From an uncultured Lachnospiraceae bacterium (GTDB taxonomy: Bacteria; Bacillota; Clostridia; Lachnospirales; Lachnospiraceae): a stretch of DNA of 7,143 bases. A program made the position numbers and the translations under genes. Where the stretch lies: contig CALAEX010000234.1 of the NCBI GenBank assembly GCA_937891165.1, positions 1 to 7,143 of the forward strand, written 5' to 3'. A model generated the notes under the pieces. It was given only the letters and a program-made list of their open reading frames with translations, ran no database searches and was not told where the DNA came from. Shown piece after piece: positions 1 through 6,538 of this stretch (position 1 is its first letter; each line of letters opens with the position of its first letter).

Positions 1-545
1 ACGGAACAGTAGGATATACGGGTGGTGTGAATATTGCGGACGAGTATATTAACGAGATTGTGAGATTTGGACATTGGAAAGATACAGCAATCCGGTTGGA
101 AGGGGAAGCGGTATGGGAGTTGACGAAGTTGTTTCTTGTAGACTTTGGTATTAACGTAAAAAATTACCAATAACAAGAAATGATTGGTATCCGGGACAAC
201 AAAATATTTTGGCACAAGGATATATGATTCCGTTTGGAGATGGTCCTCATCCAATTTATGAACGTAGAGTTGGAAAAAGCGTGATTCAAAATATGCTCTC
301 TGGTGCTACGAGATATGCATGGATGACTTCACCCTATCTGATTATAGACAATGACCTTTGTATTAGTTTGGAAAATGCTGCATTTCGTGGTGTGGATGTA
401 TCAATGTGATGCTGTGAAATCATTGAAAGCGGATATGGAAGATACGTTTACAAAGTGTATTGAAGTGACACCGAATATGCTGAAAATCAATCTGTTGCAA
501 AGGTTTATTCGTGCAGTAGTGCGTATTTTTGCTCCAATGTTATAA
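1..545 (+). pseudogene. cls: Cardiolipin synthase remnant (frameshifted, internal deletion, 5' end outside window)
   Basis: Cardiolipin synthases are membrane phospholipase D-superfamily enzymes that join phosphatidylglycerol molecules using two HKD motifs. Three pieces of one such protein lie here in different frames. Piece 1 (3-173) begins just after the first HKD motif with GYTGGVNIADEYIN and FGHWKDTAIRLEG, then hits TAA at 171-173. Piece 2 (about 160-409) carries YMIPFGDGP, SPYLIIDN and AAFRGVDV, then stops. Piece 3 (about 390-545) is the C-terminal tail, VWMYQCDAVKSLKADMEDTF through RIFAPML. Intact relatives have several dozen residues, including the second HKD (HSK...D), between RGVDV and the VWMY-like segment, and these are missing. 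The frame change between pieces 1 and 2 lies around 150-185. Neither the frameshift nor the deletion allows an active enzyme. The first HKD would be upstream of the window. Family assignment is confident; the exact lesion limits are inferred from memory of the family. Confidence 0.9.
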
Positions 546-570
546 GAGAAAGAAAGTTAGGGCGTAAAAA

Positions 571-1470
571 ATGAATGCGATTGAAATTAGAAACTTATCT
601 AAAAGTTTTCGTGGAATGTATGCGGTTGACCATTTAAATATGACAGTTCCTATTGGTGCAATCTATGGTTTTATTGGTGAAAATGGTTCAGGTAAATCCA
701 CTACCGAAAAACTAATTTGTGGGCATCTTGTACCAGATAGTGGAGAAATCAAACTGTTTGGTAGAGATTATACTGATGCAGGAGTTCGAGTAAGAGTTGG
801 TGCTTTAATTGAGAATGCAGGATGTTTTTCGGGTTCTAGTGTGTATCAAAATTTGATGATGCAGGCAATTAATTTGAATCTTGAACATCGTGATGAAGAG
901 ATTAACCGAGTGCTGAAAATTGTTCGTATGGAAGATTCGGCTAATATGAAATTCAAAAGTTGTTCTCTTGGTATGAAGCAGAGAATCGGTATTGCAATGG
1001 CTCTGCTTGGACATCCGACTTTATTGGTACTCGATGAGCCTATTAACGGTCTGGATGCAGATGGTATGCGTATTATGCGTGAGGTTCTTTTAGATGTTAC
1101 GAAGAACTATGGTTGTACGGTTGTAATTTCTTCTCATATTCTTGGAGAACTTGAAAAAGTTGCAACTCATTATGGTATTATCCGTGGCGGTAAAATGATA
1201 AAGGAAATGACGGCAAAGGAACTAGAAGCAAGCTGTCGTACTTATACGGCACTTCAGACGAAAGATAGGAATCGTACAAAAATGTTGCTTGGCTGTAAGT
1301 ATTCCCGTGTGGAAGAAGAGGAGGCGGGCTATATCCGAGTGTACGATAAGACAAGTCCCGAAGAAATTGTTATTTATCTTTATGAAAATGGAATTCTTGT
1401 CAGTGAGATTAAAACTGATAAAATCGGATTGGAAGAATACTATATTGATTTGATGAAGGAGGGCAGATAA
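571..1470 (+). CDS. ABC transporter ATP-binding protein, LanF/BcrA type (antimicrobial peptide resistance or efflux)
   Basis: This is the cytoplasmic ATPase that powers the permease encoded next to it. In the 299 residues one sees Walker A GENGSGKST (36-44), a signature loop SLGMKQR (132-138) in place of LSGGQ, Walker B LLVLDEP (151-157), a D-loop GLD (160-162) and the switch histidine SSH (H189). Where most ABC proteins have the Q-loop glutamine, this one reads ALIEN with E81. Such an E-loop and SLGMKQ signature are known from lantibiotic self-protection ATPases (LanF) and bacitracin-type BcrA. The C-terminal ~80 residues are the divergent tail usual in that group. The ATG at 571 gives the standard MNAIEIRNLSKSF opening; a weak SD (TTAGGG, 557-562) precedes it. 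The gene starts 25 bases after the cls remnant, and I see no promoter in that gap, so transcription probably enters from upstream. The substrate is unknown; antibiotic peptide or lipid export is inferred from family only. Confidence 0.93.
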   Translation: MNAIEIRNLSKSFRGMYAVDHLNMTVPIGAIYGFIGENGSGKSTTEKLICGHLVPDSGEIKLFGRDYTDAGVRVRVGALIENAGCFSGSSVYQNLMMQAINLNLEHRDEEINRVLKIVRMEDSANMKFKSCSLGMKQRIGIAMALLGHPTLLVLDEPINGLDADGMRIMREVLLDVTKNYGCTVVISSHILGELEKVATHYGIIRGGKMIKEMTAKELEASCRTYTALQTKDRNRTKMLLGCKYSRVEEEEAGYIRVYDKTSPEEIVIYLYENGILVSEIKTDKIGLEEYYIDLMKEGR

Positions 1471-1471
1471 C

Positions 1472-2293
1472 ATGGAAACAAAATTTGAACATAATACATT
1501 TGGCAAACGTCTTGGTAGTATGCTGAAAGTAGATTTCCGTAGGATGTTTACAATGCCTTTCGTTTATATTATGGTAGGTGCATGTTTTGTAATGCCAATC
1601 CTTATACTTGTTATGACAACGATGATGGATGGTACGGTTTCAGTCAATCCACAAACAGGTGAGGAAACTATAGTGGAAGGTTTTGATGATGTATGGCAGA
1701 TTATTGGCTCGGTCAATGATGATACAGCTACAAGCACAAAAACAGCAGCAATGGATATGAGTATGACAGCAATGTGTAACATCAATATGCTATACTTTTT
1801 TATAGCGGTTCTTGTATGTGTCTTCGTTGCGGAGGATTTTAGAAGTGGATATGCGAAAAATTTATTTACAGTTCGTGCAAAAAAGGAGGATTATGTAATT
1901 TCCAAAACGCTTGTTTGCTTTGTAGGCGGAGCACTGATGATTCTTGCGTTTTTCATTGGTTCTATGCTTGGTGGTGCAATTTCAGGACTTCCATTTGATA
2001 TGGTAGGCTTTAGTATGGGAAATATAGTGATGTGTATTCTTTCTAAAATGCTCCTTGTGTCAGTATTTGTGTCAATTTATCTTATAATGAGTGTTGTGGC
2101 AAAGCAGAAACTTTGGCTTTCGCTCCTTTTGTCATTTATGGTAGGAATGTTTTTATTTATGATGATTCCTATGCTTACACCTCTCAATGCTACGTTTGGA
2201 AATGTTCTCCTTTGTATTGTTGGTGGAGTATTGTTTAGTATAGGATTTGGAGCAATTAGTAATGTGATATTGAGAAAGAGTGACCTGCTCTAA
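1472..2293 (+). CDS. ABC-2 type transporter permease, partner of the preceding ATPase
   Basis: A 273-residue integral membrane protein with about six predicted helices, near 29-49, 104-121, 146-170, 182-210, 213-234 and 243-265. A polar stretch of about 55 residues (50-104), probably external, separates helices 1 and 2. The segment EDFRSGYAKNLF (121-132), just after helix 2, is the coupling-helix region typical of ABC-2 permeases. The start codon lies one base after the ATPase stop codon, with a strong ribosome binding site GAAGGAGGG (1455-1463) inside the ATPase gene, so the pair is translationally coupled. Only one permease gene is present, while LanFEG systems have two, so the pump is probably an ATPase dimer with a permease homodimer, as in BcrAB-like systems (inference). 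A terminator follows the stop codon. Transport of an antimicrobial compound is a family-based guess. Confidence 0.88.
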   Translation: METKFEHNTFGKRLGSMLKVDFRRMFTMPFVYIMVGACFVMPILILVMTTMMDGTVSVNPQTGEETIVEGFDDVWQIIGSVNDDTATSTKTAAMDMSMTAMCNINMLYFFIAVLVCVFVAEDFRSGYAKNLFTVRAKKEDYVISKTLVCFVGGALMILAFFIGSMLGGAISGLPFDMVGFSMGNIVMCILSKMLLVSVFVSIYLIMSVVAKQKLWLSLLLSFMVGMFLFMMIPMLTPLNATFGNVLLCIVGGVLFSIGFGAISNVILRKSDLL

Positions 2294-2314
2294 TAATAAA
2301 AATAATTATAGTAT

Positions 2315-2357
2315 AAAAGGCAACGTCAGAAATTTGGCATTGCCTTTTTGTTTTTTT
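2315..2357 (+). terminator. Rho-independent terminator of the ABC operon
   Basis: AAAAGGCAA (2315-2323) pairs perfectly with TTGCCTTTT (2340-2348). The stem can continue past one mismatch with GTCA/TGGC, leaving a short loop. A T-rich run follows to 2357. It lies 21 bases after the permease stop codon and before the two-component operon, so it separates the pump genes from their probable regulators. Confidence 0.85.
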
Positions 2358-2371
2358 GAAAAAAGGTAAAA

Positions 2372-2405
2372 TGTAAACAAAACTTTAACATTTGTGTGTT
2401 ATGAT
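2372..2405 (+). promoter_or_regulatory. Probable extended -10 promoter of the two-component operon with upstream direct repeats
   Basis: TGTTATGAT (2397-2405) is a good extended -10 element (TGn plus TATGAT, 5 of 6 to consensus). No consensus -35 lies 16-18 bases upstream. Instead TGTAAACA (2372-2379) and CTTTAACA (2383-2390) form an imperfect direct repeat (5 of 8 identical) at an 11-base period, the spacing used by OmpR-type dimers. An activator- or self-controlled promoter is therefore plausible. An alternative reading is TTAACA (2385-2390) with TAGATA (2407-2412) at a 16-base spacer, which has a poorer -10. A strong AAGGAG (2421-2426) sits 9 bases before the regulator's ATG. Confidence 0.5.
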
Positions 2406-2435
2406 ATAGATAAATAAGAGAAGGAGAAAGTAATT

Positions 2436-3107
2436 ATGTTTAAGATATTAGTAGTAGAAGATGAGAGAGAATTAAATAAAACGATATGTTCCTTTTTAAA
2501 TCACAGAGGATATGAGGCAATAGGTTGTTTTAATGCAATGGATGCTTATGATGCATTTTCTAAGAATATAGTTGACATTATTGTATCTGATATTATGATG
2601 CCAGGTATAGATGGTTATGAATTTGCAAGAAATGTTCGTGAATTAAATGAGAATATTCCAATTCTTTTTATGACGGCTCGTGATGATATTGCATCAAAGC
2701 AACGAGGATTTCGTATTGGTATAGATGATTATATGGTAAAGCCGATTGATTTGGATGAACTATTTTTACGCATTGGAGCACTTCTTCGTCGAGCAAAGAT
2801 TGCTTCTAATAGGAAATTAGAAGTTGGTGTTTTTGTAATGGATGCAGATGAACATACTGCTTATTTGAATGAGGAAGAAATACCGATGACGAATCGAGAG
2901 TTTAGTATTCTTTATAAATTGTTGTCCTATCCGAAAAAGACTTTTACAAGAACACAGTTAATGGATGAATTTTGGGAGGCGGATACAGAAACAACACCGA
3001 GAGCAGTAGATGTATATATGACAAAATTGCGTAGTAAATTAGCAAATTGTGATTCCTTTGAAATTGTGACAGTACATGGATTAGGATACAAGGTGGTGCT
3101 AAAGTGA
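2436..3107 (+). CDS. OmpR/PhoB-family response regulator
   Basis: A DNA-binding transcription regulator of 223 residues, activated by phosphotransfer from the adjacent kinase. The receiver domain (about 1-118) has the acidic pair E8/D9, the phospho-acceptor D52 in VSDIMMPGIDG, the switch threonine T80 (LFMTARDD) and the conserved lysine K102 (VKPID). A winged-helix output domain follows (about 127-223). Its recognition-helix region reads TTPRAVDVYMTKLRSKL, and it ends with the typical HGLGYKVV wing. Length and layout are those of a complete OmpR-type regulator. It is the first gene of a three-gene operon, and its stop codon overlaps the kinase start by 4 bases (GTGA). Likely targets are the ABC pump promoter and its own promoter; this is inferred from position, not shown. 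Confidence 0.96.
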   Translation: MFKILVVEDERELNKTICSFLNHRGYEAIGCFNAMDAYDAFSKNIVDIIVSDIMMPGIDGYEFARNVRELNENIPILFMTARDDIASKQRGFRIGIDDYMVKPIDLDELFLRIGALLRRAKIASNRKLEVGVFVMDADEHTAYLNEEEIPMTNREFSILYKLLSYPKKTFTRTQLMDEFWEADTETTPRAVDVYMTKLRSKLANCDSFEIVTVHGLGYKVVLK

Positions 3108-4177
3108 GTACAGTAAACCAGTGGTATAAGATACTGCGAGCTATCTATAGATATTTACTCTTTTTTTTACTTGTGGCATTTCTTGTGACTTGTTCTACAA
3201 TGTTATTTGTTTCTACTTTGGCTGATACATTAAAATTGGAGCTTACAAAAGAAAATATCAATGTGGCAGCTAAGCTTACATTTGCGAATGTCATTTTATT
3301 AAGTACATTATTTACTCTTATTGATGCAATTCGAAGGAGATTGACAACAGAGAGAATTACAAAGCATATTGCAGAGGCTGCTAAGAAAGTGGTGCAAGGA
3401 GATTTTAGTGTTCGAATTGCTGCGGTAAATCGGTTTGGTGCGGATGAAAAATTTAATGAAATTATTGATTGTTTTAATATGATGGCAGAAGAATTGGCAG
3501 GTGTGGAAACACTTCGAACCGATTTTATTGCGAATGTATCACATGAAATGAAAACACCACTTTCCGTTATGCAGAATTATGGTACACTTTTGCAAGTACC
3601 AGATTTGGATAAAGAAAAGCGAATAGAATATGCAAAGGGTGTTACAGATGCTTCTCGTCGTCTTGCTGATATGATAACAAATATTTTGAAGCTCAATCGT
3701 TTGGAAAAGCAACAGATTTATCCTAAAACAGAAGAATATGACCTTGGAGAACAACTGTGTGAATGTTTACTTCATTATGAAACTGTATGGGAAAAGAAAA
3801 ATATTGAAATAGAAACAGAAATTGAAGAAGATGTAAAGGTAAATATGGATGGAGAACTTTTATTTCTTGTTTGGAACAATCTTTTTTCTAATGCATTTAA
3901 GTTTACGCCAGAAGGTGGTAAGGTATCGGTTATTTTGGAAGCCACAAAGAATCATGCAATTGTCAAGGTAAAAGACACAGGATGTGGAATGACATCAGAG
4001 GTTGGTGCACATATTTTTGAGAAGTTCTATCAAGGGGATATCTCTCACGCAATGCAGGGGAACGGTTTAGGACTTGCACTTGTAAAACGTGTTGTAGATA
4101 TTATGCATGGTGAGATTAGTGTGGAAAGTTCACTTGGAAAGGGAAGTGTTTTTACTGTAAAATTTCGGAGGATATGA
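3104..4177 (+). CDS. Membrane sensor histidine kinase with HAMP domain and very short external loop
   Basis: A 357-residue kinase partner of the preceding regulator. Two helices (about 15-40 and 58-76) enclose an external loop of only about 17-20 residues, so no extracellular sensor domain fits. A HAMP-like linker follows (about 77-132). The dimerisation/phospho-acceptor helix carries NVSHEMKTPL with H147. The ATPase domain shows the N-box WNNLFSNAFKFT (N259/N263), the G1 box DTGCGM (291-296), an F-box-like EKFYQG (306-311) and the G2 box GNGLGLAL (319-326). All catalytic parts are present, so it should be active. The start is GTG at 3104, chosen because AAGGTGG (3090-3096) lies 7 bases upstream and the first helix follows directly. 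Its stop codon overlaps the next gene as ATGA. Kinases with such small loops often sense signals inside the membrane or through a partner protein; here the pump or the downstream membrane protein are candidates (inference). Confidence 0.95.
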   Translation: MSTVNQWYKILRAIYRYLLFFLLVAFLVTCSTMLFVSTLADTLKLELTKENINVAAKLTFANVILLSTLFTLIDAIRRRLTTERITKHIAEAAKKVVQGDFSVRIAAVNRFGADEKFNEIIDCFNMMAEELAGVETLRTDFIANVSHEMKTPLSVMQNYGTLLQVPDLDKEKRIEYAKGVTDASRRLADMITNILKLNRLEKQQIYPKTEEYDLGEQLCECLLHYETVWEKKNIEIETEIEEDVKVNMDGELLFLVWNNLFSNAFKFTPEGGKVSVILEATKNHAIVKVKDTGCGMTSEVGAHIFEKFYQGDISHAMQGNGLGLALVKRVVDIMHGEISVESSLGKGSVFTVKFRRI

Positions 4178-5085
4178 TAGAGATGAAGGATTGGAAAACG
4201 ATAGGGAGGAAGTTTTTATTTTTACCACTGTGGTTGATACTAATTTTAACAGTTATTAGTACAATAGCACTTGTTGCCGTTTTTGTAAAAGGTTGGGATA
4301 CCATGCCGATAGCGTATGTTGTTTATGTTGTTTCTTTTTATACACTTACCATAATATGCCTTGCTTGCTGGAAGACAATTCCAAGGTATTATAAAAGCAT
4401 TAAAGGAAGAGTATATGACAATAAATATGCCAATCGATATTTCACAGATGCAGCATTTAAGACGCATGTAACGTTGTATCGTTCTCTTTTTATTAATTTG
4501 ATATATGTTGTAGTGAATGCAGTTTCGGCAATTTTATATAGTACTCATTGGTTTGCTATTTTTGCTGTTTATTATGCGATTATGGCGATAATGCGATTTT
4601 TGTTGGTTCGTTATGTAGGAAGAAATCCGATTGGAAAAAGTCGTTTAGGAGAATTAAAACGTTCTAGACTTTGTGCTTATATTTTAATGACAGTGAATTT
4701 AGCTTTGTCCGGTGCAGTACTTATGATGGTCTATTATAATCGTGGTTTTGAGTATCAGGGATTTTTAATTTATGTAATGGCAATGTATACGTTTTATATT
4801 ACAGCAATGGCTATTAAAGATATGGTAAAATATCGCAAGTATCAAAGTCCTGTGATGTCTATGTCTAAAATAATTCAAATGGCAGCAGCATTATTTTCTA
4901 TGCTCTTCCTCGAAACAGCCATGTTTTCACAGTTTGGTGCGGATACATCTTTCAAGTTAAAACAAAATATGATTATGGCAACAGGTGGTGTTATTAGTGT
5001 GATAGTTGTCATAATGGCAGTATATATGATTGTTCGTTCTACACAAGAGATTCAAAAACTCAAATCGAATAGCAGAGAACTATAA
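4174..5085 (+). CDS. Uncharacterised multi-pass membrane protein in the two-component operon
   Basis: I do not recognise the family. The 303 residues predict about eight membrane helices arranged as four close pairs: near 14-38 and 44-66, 103-122 and 124-146, 167-188 and 195-214, 232-250 and 267-288. Basic connectors separate the pairs, for example KTIPRYYKSIKGR, GRNPIGKSRLGELKR and KDMVKYRKY, and probably lie in the cytoplasm. There is no Walker motif, kinase box, protease motif or signal-peptidase site. The gene overlaps the kinase stop codon by 4 bases, so it is translated together with it. GGAGG (4167-4171) is only 2 bases from the ATG at 4174 but 11 from an in-frame ATG at 4183, so the real start may be 4183 (three residues shorter). 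Position suggests an accessory sensor, a kinase modulator, or an immunity-type membrane protein; none of these is proven. The proposed bidirectional terminator begins 12 bases after the stop. Confidence 0.85.
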   Translation: MIEMKDWKTIGRKFLFLPLWLILILTVISTIALVAVFVKGWDTMPIAYVVYVVSFYTLTIICLACWKTIPRYYKSIKGRVYDNKYANRYFTDAAFKTHVTLYRSLFINLIYVVVNAVSAILYSTHWFAIFAVYYAIMAIMRFLLVRYVGRNPIGKSRLGELKRSRLCAYILMTVNLALSGAVLMMVYYNRGFEYQGFLIYVMAMYTFYITAMAIKDMVKYRKYQSPVMSMSKIIQMAAALFSMLFLETAMFSQFGADTSFKLKQNMIMATGGVISVIVVIMAVYMIVRSTQEIQKLKSNSREL

Positions 5086-5096
5086 AAAAGAATTAA

Positions 5097-5169
5097 AAAA
5101 GGGGCTATTGGGAAATAGATAAAACAAAGGATTTACTTGTAGTAGTTCTATTTCCCAATAGCCTCTTTT
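5097..5169. terminator. Bidirectional terminator formed by a 23-bp inverted repeat
   Basis: The arms 5097-5119 and 5147-5169 pair along all 23 positions, with one G-T pair (5102/5164), around a 27-base loop. It sits between convergent genes: 12 bases after the + strand membrane gene and 25 bases after the end of the - strand ECF gene. Read on the minus strand the stem ends in TTTTTT followed by AATT. On the plus strand it ends with TTTT. It should therefore stop transcription in both directions, probably better on the minus strand. The stem is longer than that of most terminators. Confidence 0.85.
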
Positions 5170-5193
5170 AGGATAAGGTATTTCTAAATAAGA

Positions 5194-5715
5194 TTAATTG
5201 TAATTTTTTGTATGATTTTCTAGCATAGTTAATAAAGAAATCATAGGCATAATTAATATGCCACAAAAAAAATTGCTTATACCATGAAGGCAATCCCATG
5301 GTAATCCGGCGATAATCCAAGCAATCATTCCATTTAAGTCTAATCCATATAAAATGGCTTGGGCGGGAGCATATAATGTACCAAATAAAAATCCATGAGC
5401 AGAACATAAGAGCATATATACAAAAGGCTTTATTTTTTTTGGCATTTGTTTTGGTAGAAGCATAACGATTGCCCAAAGTACTGTCCATATATATAGATAA
5501 GGTATCCACCATGTAGCAAAACCACAGAGTATTCCGTTGAGTAATACATAAATATAAATAGGATATAATGCTTTATAGCGATACACTACAGTGAAAACAA
5601 TCGTAAACATACTTAATAAATGTATATTAGGGGCAATTTCCATCAGTAGTTTAGAAGCGTACATCAGTGCTCCGAGCATAGAAAATATGGTTAATTCTCT
5701 TGTAGTAAGTTTCAT
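5194..5715 (-). CDS. ECF-type transporter S component (substrate-binding membrane subunit, probably cobalamin-related)
   Basis: S components are small membrane proteins that bind one vitamin or metal and use a shared EcfA-EcfA'-EcfT motor. This 173-residue protein has about six hydrophobic segments. Its N-terminal helix, TIFSMLGALMYASKLLMEI, has the small-residue spacing (A16xxxA20) that S components use to dock on EcfT. A conserved-looking C-terminal segment GLPWDCLHGISN (137-148) precedes the last helix. Length and composition fit group II S components. No motor genes are in the window, so they must be elsewhere. The ATG overlaps the stop codon of the upstream lipoprotein gene (TAATG) and I see no good SD of its own, which suggests translational coupling. 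The substrate is inferred as a corrinoid because the shared leader holds a cobalamin riboswitch. The family call rests on general features, not on a recognised named member. Confidence 0.8.
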   Translation of the reverse strand: MKLTTRELTIFSMLGALMYASKLLMEIAPNIHLLSMFTIVFTVVYRYKALYPIYIYVLLNGILCGFATWWIPYLYIWTVLWAIVMLLPKQMPKKIKPFVYMLLCSAHGFLFGTLYAPAQAILYGLDLNGMIAWIIAGLPWDCLHGISNFFCGILIMPMISLLTMLENHTKNYN

Positions 5716-6176
5716 TACTTTTCAACTTTAAAGGAGTATGTATCTCCTGCGGTAATTTTAGTAGTGTCTACGCCGGATAGTGCATAAGTATCATTTACAT
5801 AAAATGCCCAGTATGTTTGGTCTACATCATAATCAGCGGTAATTTCATTGACTGTTTTGACATAAAGACCATACGCACCATCTTCCCCTTTGATTAGGTC
5901 AAGTTCTAATAAAGCTTCTCCAACCATTTCTTTGTCTGTATGAATCTCAAACAATGTTTCATTTCCATCTTTGTCTACTACAGTAAAAGGAAATGTAGTT
6001 TCACCTTCACCAAGCACAGTAATATCAGAAGGTGATTTTTGTGTGTCTTGTGTAGTTGTCTGAGAATCGTTGTTGTTTTTTTCATTACAACCAGTTGTAC
6101 TAAATGCCATAGCCACAATCAGCATTATACAAAGGAGCAATGGAGTTTGTTTTTTGTTTTTTGCTTTCATTTGCAT
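5715..6176 (-). CDS. DUF4430 (transcobalamin-like) lipoprotein
   Basis: A secreted, lipid-anchored protein of 153 residues. A lysine-rich start and hydrophobic helix (about 12-26) lead to a lipobox ending STTGC, with C30 as the lipidated cysteine; threonine at -3 is less usual than leucine. A polar Asn/Thr/Gln linker (31-55) follows, then one domain (about 60-153). This domain has EMVGEALLELDLI, TYWAFYVND (121-129) and SGVDTTKITAGDTYSFKVEK at the end, the pattern of DUF4430. That domain resembles the C-terminal domain of intrinsic factor and transcobalamin, which contacts cobalamin. The start ATG at 6176 is 7 bases after AGGAG in the leader; a second in-frame ATG lies at codon 3. It is the first gene of the riboswitch-controlled operon and overlaps the S component gene by one base. 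It probably binds a corrinoid at the cell surface and hands it to the S component (inference). Confidence 0.88.
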   Translation of the reverse strand: MQMKAKNKKQTPLLLCIMLIVAMAFSTTGCNEKNNNDSQTTTQDTQKSPSDITVLGEGETTFPFTVVDKDGNETLFEIHTDKEMVGEALLELDLIKGEDGAYGLYVKTVNEITADYDVDQTYWAFYVNDTYALSGVDTTKITAGDTYSFKVEK

Positions 6177-6230
6177 AGTTGTTCTCCTTTTTTTGTTTTA
6201 TTTCCTCTCTTTACTGGCACTCGCAGTCTG

Positions 6231-6406
6231 TTTTTTGAGGATATTTTGTCCGAATATTTCGACTTGACACGCACTTAACCAACCTTCTCAGGAATACCCA
6301 ATGGTTTGTCTCAAAATGTGGCTTTTGATAAGATTAATGCATAGATAAATGTGTCTTACGGCGACGGGCTCGTATAGGAATTTCACCTATTTCCTCGAAC
6401 AAAAAG
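6231..6406 (-). promoter_or_regulatory. Cobalamin riboswitch in the leader of the DUF4430/ECF operon
   Basis: Read on the minus strand, the hallmarks of the B12 riboswitch core appear in order. A hairpin ATAGG-TGAAATT-CCTAT (6390-6374) contains the GGTGAAATTCC box. GCCCGTCGCCGTAAG (6369-6355) matches the conserved GCCCGCCACTGT-like L5 strand. CCATTGG through GAGAAGG (6304-6283) matches the CCACTGG...GGGAAGG element. AGTCGAAATATTCGGAC (6264-6248) matches the AGTCAGGATACCTGCC-type element. A closing P1 stem can form between GAGGA (6396-6392) and TCCTC (6241-6237). A small hairpin with arms ACTG/CAGT follows (6227-6213) and can expose GCGA, complementary to TCGC in the L5 strand, as a possible kissing loop. 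No intrinsic terminator is visible before the SD (6189-6184), so control is more likely translational. Cobalamin binding should turn the operon off. Confidence 0.88.
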
Positions 6407-6435
6407 GTTATATCATAATTTATTATAAAATTCAA
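6407..6435 (-). promoter_or_regulatory. Sigma-A promoter of the riboswitch/DUF4430/ECF operon
   Basis: On the minus strand, TTGAAT (6435-6430) and TATAAC (6412-6407) are separated by exactly 17 bases, 4 of 6 and 5 of 6 to consensus. Transcription would begin near 6400, right at the first strand of the riboswitch P1 stem, which supports both calls. Confidence 0.75.
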
Positions 6436-6538
6436 GATTAATTTATCTGTATATAAAGTAAGGTTTTGCTTGTTTTTCTAGGAGGCTTCTGTTAAACTAT
6501 ATTTATTCCCAAAATGCAGACAAGTAAAAAAATTTTTC

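Noticed and set aside
209..409. A small stand-alone gene in the left end
   Set aside because: Its product is the middle of cardiolipin synthase with no start signal; it is a pseudogene fragment.
446..452. GTTTACA in the cls tail, inverse of the TGTAAAC seen before the two-component operon, as a regulator site or -35 for the ABC genes
   Set aside because: It falls in codons for the C-terminal tail of cls, and no -10 follows at a proper distance. A 7-base match is expected by chance.
6039..6278. Plus-strand open frames of 65-79 codons opposite the lipoprotein start and riboswitch
   Set aside because: They are antisense shadows of the signal peptide and leader, rich in Phe/Cys/Leu, and lack start signals.
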